This document shows positions 8,591 to 18,400 of a stretch of 22,687 nucleotides of DNA, in pieces. This DNA comes from Phallusia fumigata (taxonomy: Eukaryota > Chordata > Ascidiacea > Phlebobranchia > Ascidiidae): assembly GCA_008931825.1 (NCBI GenBank), contig QXVZ01023318.1, positions 1-22,687 of the forward strand, written 5' to 3'. The notes beneath the pieces were generated by a model. That model saw only the letters and a list, made by a program, of their open reading frames with translations, made no database searches and was not told where the DNA came from. The number at the start of each line of letters is the position of its first letter. Position 1 is the stretch's first letter. A program made the translations under genes and the position numbers.

Positions 8591-9167
8591 AATATAGGAT
8601 CCGTTTTGATTGCCTGGAACAGAAAAAGTTATAAAAAATATTTTTGCCGTTAGACATAGAAACAGGCTTTTATTTAAACCCTGTCTTGAGCGCTGTACCG
8701 CCTAAAATGTTCAAAATTTGCCAGAAGATTTTCACCGGAAATGCAATTCGTCGAAACACATCTGTAGATGCAACTAATCGAAATGGATGCAGTAAAAATA
8801 TTAGTTGCATCTGATGCTACGATATAAAGCGAAACTGATCTATCAACTTATCTACGTGATTTTTTCTGATATTTTGTGCTAATAAAAGTTCTTTTTTTCG
8901 CAGGGCAAAGATAAGGCACATGAAGCATATCAAGTTTTTTTGTTGTATTCCATAAGCGAAAGTAGGTTTGTTTTTCAAACGTAGTATAATATGCATATTA
9001 AAAGGTTTTTAGTATTACCGTTAAATATTGATTGAAGTACTGCTGTCTTATTTCGGCAGTTTGTGCGTATAAGTCGTTTCAATTCTCTGTGTATCTGATT
9101 TTACACATGGCCACTAGGTGACGCCTGTAAGTTGTGTTTTCGTAATTATATTTCGTAATGTAACGTA

Positions 9168-9168
9168 N
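9168..9168. other. Ambiguous base at a block junction
   Basis: A single N exactly where one block ends and its near-identical copy begins. Likely a contig join, not a base-calling problem. Confidence 0.8.
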
Positions 9169-9380
9169 ATAAGGTAAATATTACGTTTAGGTAAGATTTA
9201 GAATAGCATACGAAAGCATATGGAGTAGATTTAATAAATCACATCTAGCGCAACTGAATGAAAAGCAATTTGTTATTATCAGGCAATGTGTACCAGCTAA
9301 GAAGGGACAATATGCATCCTGCGAGCAAATCGAGTGTTATCGCGATTTTAATCAGTGTATCACTTCCTTTGACAAAATTT

Positions 9381-9674
9381 CCGCCAAGATGGCCGAGTGG
9401 TTAGCGCGACTGCCTTGTGCACACACGGTTGTGGGTTCTAATCCCATCTCGGTCGCTTGTGTTTCCCTGAGCAAGAAACTTAAGCGGCATTGCTCCAATG
9501 GGTTGACCCAAATTGAAGTCACCAACTTTCAAAAATCAAAAAAATCAAATAAAAAATGATCTAACGGAACTGCAATGAAGCAGGTAGCTCGACGGCGGAC
9601 TCACAATGAGCATAACGCATTCAGGCGTTGCTCCGCCCACCGAGGATAAAAATGAAACAAACAAACAAACAAAC
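9381..9674 (+). mobile_element. Complete tRNA-derived SINE
   Basis: About 294 bases. The tRNA-like head has an A box TGGCCGAGTGG (9390-9400) and a B box GGTTCTAATCC (9434-9444), the internal RNA polymerase III promoter. A tRNA-unrelated body follows, beginning GAGCAAGAAACTTAAGCGGC, which resembles a module I recall after the tRNA part of several animal SINEs. The tail is A-rich with AAAC repeats (9653-9674). Unit A has an empty site here, so insertion followed the A/B duplication. The anticodon arm is not convincing, so it is not a tRNA gene. Target-site duplication is not clear. Confidence 0.75.
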
Positions 9675-9873
9675 CTCAATCGCACATATGGTCAATACTC
9701 ATCAGGCACAGACACACCGACAAGAAGCGACAGGATACATTGACAATATCCTAAACACTTTTATTCACTACCACATTCCACAATTAGAGGTGAACCAATT
9801 ACTTACCATCTGGATATATGAAATGATATACATTTTCAACCAGATAATTGGTTACCCCTAATTTAAGGGTACT

Positions 9874-10125
9874 GTAGGGTTGCCAACTCTGTTAAGCTAC
9901 AATAAAGGGCATAAAAACTTGATTAATATATTATCACGACCGAAAACACACTTTCAATTAATATTTCGATCTAATAATGACATAGAATATATGGCAAATT
10001 TGCTTTGATCGATCGAGTCGCAGTTAAAAAATTCAATCACAAGTCAAAACGATTTGCATAGGGTTATTTGAAACCTCAATAAAGGACAGGGACAAATAGT
10101 GCTTAATAAAGGATTGTTCTTTAAA
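9874..10125 (+). repeat. Interspersed repeat, copy 2
   Basis: Second copy of the repeat at 8343-8590, in the matching place of the near-identical block, with the same GTAGGGTTGCC start and AATAAAGGA motifs. Confidence 0.5.
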
Positions 10126-10784
10126 ATAGGATCCGTTTTGATTGTCTGGGACAGAAAAAGTTAAAAAAATGTTTTTACCGTTAGATACACAAACAGGCTT
10201 TTATTAAAACCCTGTCTTGAGCGCTGTACCGCCTACAATGTTCAAAAGTTGCCAGAAGATTTTCACCAGAAATGCAATTCGTCGAAACACATCTGTAGAT
10301 GCACCTAATCGAAATGGATGCAGTAAAAATATTAGTTGCATCTGATGCTGCAATATAAAGCGAAACTGATTTATCAACTTATCTACGCGATTTTTCTGAT
10401 ATTTTGTGCTAATAAAAGCTCTTTCTTTCGCAGGGCAAAGATAAGGCACGTGATATTTGAAAGCATACCAAGTTTTTTTGTTGTATTCCATAAGCGAAAG
10501 TAGGTTTGTTTTTCAAACGTGGTATAATATGCATATTAAAAGGTTTTTAGTATTACCGTTAAATATTAGTTGCAGTACAGCTGTCTTATTTCGGCAGTTT
10601 GTGCATATAAATCGTTTCAATTTTCTGTGTATCTGATTTTACACATGCCCACTAGGTGACGCCTGTAAGTTATGTTTTCGTAATTATATTTCGTAATGTA
10701 ACATATAACAAAGCGGTCGACTCTACTTTAAAATTTACCACCAACAACAAGCAGTTGCAGCTGCCATAAAACAATAGTCGATAC

Positions 10785-10852
10785 GTATTTTAACTGATGA
10801 AATACCATTGTAGCGGGAATACACTACAATGGTATTTCATCAGTTAAAATAC
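10785..10852. repeat. Perfect 29-bp inverted repeat with 10-base loop
   Basis: Arms 10785-10813 and 10824-10852 are perfect reverse complements, beginning GTATTTTAACTGATG, around the loop CGGGAATACA. The RNA would be a 68-base hairpin. It is absent from unit A. Candidates are a small foldback transposon, a local inverted duplication or a small-RNA precursor; animal microRNA hairpins usually carry mismatches, which makes that last reading less likely. Confidence 0.9.
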
Positions 10853-12116
10853 TGGTAACAAACATAATTTATAATGCAGGCATAGAATTGACAAGGACAA
10901 CTGAATAACATCGAATGAAATATCGAGCGCTGAAATTGAACATCTTCCTCATCTACTAAATCACCACTGTGTTTTTTTGGAATGCCAAGTGATCACGTGA
11001 GGTACAACATACCTTGACGACATTGTACAAGACGTGACTATACTTTATCTGTGGTGTATTGTTTTATGGATTGGGTCTTGAGATCAAGTCGTGCATCGAA
11101 AAGCAAACAGTAAATAACTTGATTATTTCCAGTATTTAGGTACGCATACCACAGATTTTGCAATCAGAAAAACACAATGCAATCGACTTGAACATGCGCA
11201 TTTTTATTGTAGCTAGCCCGTCGCCACGCAATTGTCATGTGACTCTATTTTGTGACACGATGCTGCACTCTTTTCGCGTTTTTATTTCTGGTTTTCGTTT
11301 TACCGTTCTGCTTCATTTGCTTTGGGAAATAACAACATTTTTGCCAATTGCGATCTCTTTTAAGTCGATTTGTGTTGGTTTTCGTTTTTACCGATCCTCC
11401 ATAGTGATGTTTAACAAACAAATCAACGATTTCTTGAGTCACAAACAAACTGTAGCGAAGAAAGGGGCTTTAAACCAATGCCTTTTGTGTCTGGGGTATG
11501 CTGGTTTCAAACATGCGGCGCCCAATACAATCCAGAAAGTATATTAAAGCCAGCTTTTTGTTCAATCCTTTCAAAACACCAACCGTCAGTATGTAGGGTA
11601 AAGGCCAGTCGTAACGTACGTATGTACAAAACGCGACCGGTCGTCATGGCTGCGTTGGTCACGGTATTCTGGTTTTCAAGAGACCGTCACGTGAAATGAC
11701 ACGCCTGACTGCTAGCAAATAAAACTTTTTTCTTGTGCCTTTTTTGTTTAAATATGCGGGCGTAGCAGGAGTGAGTGGTGGCGTTGCTGCAGGCTGTAGG
11801 TGACCTGGATGTTAGGCAAACCTTCGAGTCAAAGAAAAAGTTGCTTCAGAATAGCATTTGAAAGCTTTGCTGGTAAATAAGCCGCGTGATGATTAAAATG
11901 TATTATATCGTGTACTTTAGGAACATCACAAAACAGGCGCGCGCTTTTAAATACAAGTGTAATACCGCGTGTTAGTGATTGTGGCAAATATTGCGTCAAC
12001 AGATAAAAAGTCAATGCCTCACAGATAACAATACTTGACACAATGGCTCTTACTGGCAACCACTAGCCAATGTGCGTGCTTTAACTGGCAATCATTTCCT
12101 TTTCATCACACGCGGA
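10853..12116. other. Spacer between the duplication and the scramblase gene
   Basis: To about 11410 this matches unit A (near 4075-4440). Open frames here are not preserved between the copies. The rest is unique, with no recognisable exon or RNA gene. Confidence 0.5.
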
Positions 12117-12138
12117 TATATATTGACGTGTGACGTAA
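12117..12138 (+). promoter_or_regulatory. Candidate scramblase promoter elements
   Basis: TATATAT at 12117-12123 is followed by two CRE-like half sites, TGACGTG (12124-12130) and TGACGTAA (12131-12138), about 280 bases before the start codon. Position is plausible for a core promoter, but the order is unusual and nothing here fixes the start site. Confidence 0.25.
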
Positions 12139-12407
12139 TAACTGCATCGTGCAACCGGTACCTGTACGTATTTGCGGCGGCTCTATCATACACAAGTTAG
12201 TTCTCGGTGCTTTATAGAAAAGCCCTTCCACAACTAGTCCAGTTAGTGACATAGTTAAAAGAGCAGGAGTTGTTTGTTCGAAAACAGTAATTGATTAATG
12301 ATGAACAATGACCAGTTTATTGCATTATTTTGACAGTCTGGTCCTAGTCCTACTTGTGCTGCGTTTCTTTTTAAGTAGTACATTGCTTCAAGCGTACCGC
12401 CGAAAAT

Positions 12408-12413
12408 ATGCAG
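12408..12413 (+). other. Scramblase coding exon 1
   Basis: ATG CAG followed by the donor GTAAGT; phase 0. Only Met-Gln is encoded here. Chosen because it joins in frame to the next exon and no other start lies upstream of PPGLEYL except two internal Met codons. The 5' UTR end is unknown. Confidence 0.65.
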
Positions 12414-15400
12414 GTAAGTAGTGCGCATATACAGCATAGTCCTATGGGTGCCTCTGATGTTAGGTTACAGGCAAATATAACGTAAACTTATGCCGCATTT
12501 TTTGCAGCAACCACCAGTTGTTAACCAGCCGCAATGGATGGCCATGCCACAATCAATGCCAGGCTGTCCGCCTGGCCTGGAATATCTTACTCAGCTCGAC
12601 CAAGTGCTAATTCATCAGCAAGTCGAGTTGTTTGAAGGTTGGTGACCAACGTTTAAATAATAAATGTGCTAAAACAGCTTTTGACTTTGAAATATTAAAC
12701 ACTGCGTTACAGTACGAGTAGGGTGCTGTTTGTTGCGAAAACAATGTTTGTACAGCCCAGCGCATGATAATGTAGTTTTACGCGAAAGTTGTCCTTCTGG
12801 CTAAACTTTATGCTTGGCAAGTTGTAAAAAACAAAGGTGAACACCCTAAATGTAGGCAGAAATGTTAATGGACGTTTAAAGTATTATTTGCAACAAAATA
12901 ACCGCAATCAACTCAAGGTTTTTGATGCAAACAAAACGTGCTGAAGCAAGATACCTAACTACTTTTTCTTATTTAAGCATTGACCGATATTGAGATGAAG
13001 AACCGTTACGCACTTAAGAACAGCGTTGGACAGCAGTGCTACTTTGCACACGAAGGTAACATCTACATGATTTTGACAAGGCAAACTAGTTGATTGTGTA
13101 GCGTAGCGCATGATGATTAACGTTATTTACTTTACATGCTTGAACAGGCCCTAACTTACGTGAACTCACCGTGGTTAAGTATACTTTTCCAGATTACCTG
13201 AAATATCGTTAATCGTGTTTGTTTGTTGGGATTGCTTTAACAGCGACACCCTCTAATATTTTGTCGATTAGCAGTAGAGTAATTTCACAACGATTAGATA
13301 AAAACAAGCCTTGCAATTGGAACATTTTGCCAATCAGGTTTATAACCTAATCATATAACAAGTATGGCCAGTAGTAATGTGCTTAGATCTACAATTACGT
13401 CACTGGAAGTAATCTAAATCGATAATACACAACAGAATATTACGTGACCTTTGTGCTACTTCAGTTTTCATGCGTCGGCTATGTTTGCTTTTTTCAGAAT
13501 CGGAGCTTTGCATGCGAATTTGCTGTGGGCCGCAACGTGGGTTTCTCATGCACATTACAGACAACGCGGGGCGGGTAAGCGAGTCACATATGCCACTTCC
13601 GGTTGTGTTAGTGAAGATTGGTAGACATTTGATGCATGCTCATAACAAACGCTAAAATTCTGACTGGAAGTAAGCTATACACAAACATTCGGGTTACTTT
13701 GGTTTAGAAGATCATTCGTTTGCCAAACACGCATACTCACATGCACTCCGCAAGACCTAAAAACGGTGTACAAAGTTCAAATGCGTTGTTTGTATTTCGC
13801 ATTGCGTTAGCAACATGCCTATTTCAAATAATTTTATTAACTTGGAACAGTCAACTCAATGCTGCTTTCGCGCTGTCTGCGTGTTTGAAATTAGGCCGTG
13901 GCTGACATAGAAAAGAACTATGCAAACGACAATGCAGCTCAGTTAAGCGCAAAAAGACTAAAATACTTTTGCAATTACAGCGACATTTTACCTCTGATTT
14001 TCGCCACAACAGCATTTACTAATATGTCCTATGCTACAAAAACAGCGCGATGAAACGAATTAGAAAAACACCATTTATACTTTCAAGAAGAGTCCTTGAG
14101 TTCAACTTAAAGCCCTTGAGTGTAACACTCAGTTAATGAAACTAAGTCCTTTTGTCGACTGTTGTAAGAAAATTTATGTCAGGGTGGAAGTATCATGTAA
14201 AAATAAGCATTGACCCAACGCTTTACTCAAAAAACAACCGAATGTGGAAGTCGTGTGCGTCGAAGTGATTTCGAATCAGAAAAAAAAACGACGTTGGGAT
14301 CGCTATGTCAGTTAATATCGTCGGTTTTCATTGTACTTAACCTCAATCTTGTGACTACGGAAAAATCAGTCACGAAGTCGTCATTGTAGTCGCGCGGCGC
14401 TTTTGTGATACCGTGCTTTTGCATCCCTGTTCAAAATCGCATAAACCCGGACCCGACCAACGGCTGTAACCGTTTCTATGTATTTAACAACGAATGTGCG
14501 AAGTATTTTGAACCTAAAAGCTGCAATTATACCGCAGATGTCATTAACATTTCTCACAGGTTGCCAACGGCACCTCAGACTCCTCAACAACTTCCCCAAT
14601 TGTCCAAGCGTTGGCGTTTGATTTTAAACAAACTCTTTCCAAATTTTCCATCTACTTTCTGATGTGAACGTTTAGGGTTGGCCGAAGACCTAGTTTAGTT
14701 ACACCCCCGAATAACTAGAAATCGGCGAAATTGCGTGGAAATTGTATCCCCTCCGAGTATTATGGCTAAATTTTTACAGAGTAACGGTTACTTGTTGACA
14801 TTTTTACCGTACAGCCTTGGCACATACATCCACAGTTGGAAACAGTTTTGCAAAGTATCAGTAAATGAGCGATAGCATTTAATGACTAACGATTACTTGG
14901 CAATTAAGACAACTTGTCAACCTATACTTCTGGTCTGTAGCGTCATCATTTGCTTTGACGCATTAAAACAATTTATCTAATATTGTATGCTTTTGGAAAG
15001 GATTACCACCGCCGTTCGCCAAGTAACAGGTTGTTGGGGATACAAAAGTCGACTTGTCCCAACAATTTTCAACGGCCAAACCCTATGTAGTTGCACAAAA
15101 AGCTCACCATGTGTCAATACATGACGTCACATTAATTGGGTTGCTTCTTTCTCACGCTATGACGACAAAATGCCATTGCTTTTTGTGGTATATAACAGGA
15201 TGTGGGTTGCGCAAGTAATTGCACAACTGTCGCTCTAAAGATATTTATAGGTTTGAAATGAAACATGTTTCTTTTTCACAACAGTACATAAACATTTGTT
15301 ATTGTTTCTAGCCCTTTCTACATGTGAAATCAAATTTTACTTCTTGGAACATATGTCTCCTTTGCATTTTATCACTAACGTACACAAATATATCTGTCGT

Positions 15401-18400
15401 TATCTTTTAGCCTATTGACTCCATCAAGTAAAAACACACAATTCTGTCAGAAAAATATATTCCTTTTGATTTTCATCCGCTTTCACCCTATCTAAAGATT
15501 TTTTGAGACTTAAAGCTGTGTTAAAAGCCATTTAAAACACTGTAGGAAACAAACAGTAAGAGAACTTTTGTTTCTTTTTTGACCAAAAGTTTTTTTTTCA
15601 TTTTTTTCTGGTTCAATTCGCAAAATTGTGCTTATTGGGTTACTTTTAGATATATGGATTACCATTTGAGTTTTATAAGAGTTATTAAAAGATTTTTACG
15701 GAGCTTTTTGGCATGGCAAATAAATTAAACAGGTAAAGGACGGACATTTGGAGTTTTAAAACTAGGTCTCTATAGTATATAAAACCAACCAAAAGTTTTC
15801 TGTGAACGAGTGATTTTCGAAACATTCCTATTGGTGCGGTACACACAAAAGAACTGGGCGAGGGTTTCATTGTCGTTTGGTGACAAATAAAGTCAATAAA
15901 TGCTCTCTTGCTTAAACTGTGCAAACACAGTTCGCAGGGGTTCAGGTTTACTGTCCACGGTTTATTCTTTTCAAACGTTCAGTGGTTTGAAGGCGTAAAG
16001 TCATAGACTTGCAACAGTGCGGAAAAAATCTATTCTTGTTCCTTAAACTGACTTCTTTGTTGAAGCAAATCCGCATCAGTCGCAATCCAATTTTTGTTGT
16101 ACACATTGGTATGATACATTTTCGTATTATTCTCCTAAACATACATGACTCATAAAAGCTTGTCATAAAATTCTGCATTCCAAATGTCACGATTTTATGT
16201 TCGATTTGGCTGTTTGATAAACCCATGATTGGGTTACAAAGTGCCTAACAACAGCAGGTGCTGATTTCGAAACTATTACAAAGGGGTTGTGTGTAGTATC
16301 CTAAATTTTGAAATGTAACGGAACACTGAGCTTTAGTAATCGCGTTACAGGCGTAAGCTTTGCTGCTTAGTCGCGAAGCACGAATTGTTTTCTTGGGTAA
16401 TACAAACAGAATGGAAATCTATTGTTAGGAAGTGAACCGCTGCTCGCTTTCGAAATGTTTGTAACACTTTTGAAACATCATGTGAGATATTTTAAAGCTG
16501 CAAAATAGGTAATGGGTTTGTTGGTATTGACTGCAAACGTGCCATGTAACAAATAGTGTTGCCCTAGTTGTTTGAACAAATGGTTCGACATTACACGTTC
16601 TAAGTTGCCTATGAAATCATTTTCCTTTCTTAGTCTTCTATTCAGGAAAAAAATCTGTGTGTTGGCGCATTTAACTTGGAGTTGGTTTGCTTCTTAAACT
16701 ACCCCTTGGTCTTGCGCAACAAGATCTGTGTTTACACGGTATTTAGGCTAAAATCAATGTAGGGCAAAAGCCGTGTACAACGTGTTCCTGTGTAACCAAA
16801 CCAAGTGAATATATCGGAAGCCCTTGGTTTTGTCTTTTGCAGTGTCATGTCTAAATCAAAGCACCCGCTTTTTCGAAATATTGCGATATTTGCCTTTAGT
16901 ACGCCCAGGTAGGGTTGACAACCGTCCAACCGTTTATTGGATTTAAATAACACTATTTGTCCTTATTTGAAATTGTTTTGACTTTTGGTTCCATTTCTGA
17001 ACCGAGCCTCGAAGGACCAAAACAAATTACAACAAGGTAGTGATGAGGCCCTTCACAAAGTCGAGCCGTAATTTGTTAGAAAAGAAATGTATGTGAGAAA
17101 ACTTGTAATAGTAAGGCCACTATTTTATGTAATCATCCGATCAAAATAATAATTGAAAGTGTGTTTTCGAGACATGATAAAATATCACTCAAGTGTTCAT
17201 GCCCTTTATTGTAGCTTAACAGAGTTGGCAACCCTACGCCCAGGGCAGTTTTACTTTCAAGTTTGTTCAAACTCAAACGAGCCTTAAACAACCTGCTTGA
17301 TGATCCCATTTTACTGTTATTACCCGTTTGTATACATAAGGATGGTTGGCAAACTAGTCAGAACAATAGAAACACTTTGCTGGGACAAATCATTGCCCAG
17401 CAAGCACGACTTGCTTGTAACGTTAGAACCGCTGGAGCACATCGGTCAACAGCCTCTTTATTGTGTGTTTGACAAGCGGAAAGGCTGCCTACGTTTTCAC
17501 GTAGGCGTTTGAACACAAAGAGAAGAGCAGAACGTGGTGTTAGGTTTACATACCAGTGTACGCACTGGTCAGCCGTCCGAAAAAAGGCTTGAAGTGTCTG
17601 ACGAAAACCAAATGCCAGCGGCAACTTACGCCCGTTACGGACAAATACAGAGTAATTTCTCGATTGACATGACAACTCCCTTTGCATTTGAACTCTTTTT
17701 ACTCACCCAAAACCTTTCGTTTTTCTTGCACCCTTTGAAAAGGCGGTTCCTATAATTGAACCTTCGAACACCTAGACCTAAAAGCAGAGATGAACAATCA
17801 ACAATGAAAAATTTTTCTTCATACCTTAAGTACAGTAGGTTTGTGTGATATGCCTCTCTTCCGGGGTTTGTACGCAGGACTGTGTGGTACCTTCCCATAA
17901 CCGACCCGGAAGTTGTTTCAACTCAACTTAGTAGGCTATAAACGAGGTTGCAATCCAACTGTGACAAAGTTTCCAGAAGTGTTGGCCCCACTATTACAGT
18001 GAAATTTTAAGAAGGTTTCAGGCGAAGTCTGAATTCTTGGCTCCTTGCATTCGGCGAATCGGAATTTAATGCAACAACGCAAGCGCTAATAAACAATAGT
18101 GTAGGACGTTGTGTAACATTTTAGGGATGTATTTAGATTTCATAACATGTGCCGTTATATTGCTTTTAAAACATCTTTACACGTTTAGGTATCCCTTATG
18201 AACATGTTTTTAGGAGGTAATAAGGATCAACAGACCCTTTCAGTGTTGTGCCGGTTGCTGTTGGTGCGCAAATGCTGACTGCTGTGCTTTGACCCTCAGC
18301 GTTGAATCTCCTGTGGGAACAACTATTGGAAGCATTCGTCAAAGGCAAGTTGAACATACTAACAAATATTTTTAGGTATTGTATGAACTATAACCGGTAT

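Larger units (their letters stand above)
7855..9167. repeat. First copy of near-identical block ending at an N
   Basis: Starts ATAAGGTAAATATTACG and ends TTCGTAATGTAACGTA directly before the N at 9168. It matches 9169-10705 nearly base for base apart from scattered changes and a large gap where the SINE body is missing here. It is far more similar to that block than unit A is to unit B, so it is recent or allelic. Confidence 0.85.
9169..10705. repeat. Second copy of near-identical block starting at an N
   Basis: Matches 7855-9167 and then continues into unique sequence. It contains the complete SINE. Either a recent tandem duplication or the other haplotype of the same locus laid end to end; the N favours the latter. 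Confidence 0.85.
4464..11420. repeat. Segmental tandem duplication, unit B
   Basis: This block starts with the same GGGGACTGCG as unit A and shares sequence with it to about 11410, after which similarity stops. It is longer than unit A. It has about 1.1 kb (4697-5808) carrying the inverted paralog, a SINE, an interspersed repeat, a further block at about 8830-9160 and 10400-10980, and an internal repeat at the N at 9168. The right edge is approximate. Confidence 0.75.

Noticed and set aside
9383-9453. A functional tRNA gene
   Set aside because: A and B boxes fit, but the anticodon arm does not fold convincingly, the acceptor stem has a mismatch, and the sequence continues into a SINE body and AAAC tail.
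11158-11547. 129-residue open frame
   Set aside because: The homologous stretch in unit A (near 4255-4440) has indels that break the frame, and there are no coding signs or known motifs.
14405-14662. Cys-containing 85-residue open frame inside scramblase intron 4
   Set aside because: No splice sites, similarity or scramblase motif in phase. An equally long open frame exists on the other strand, so it is probably chance.
17487-17569. Two small perfect hairpins (8 bp and 7 bp)
   Set aside because: Short stems of this size are expected by chance in several kilobases of intron, and no conservation can be checked here.
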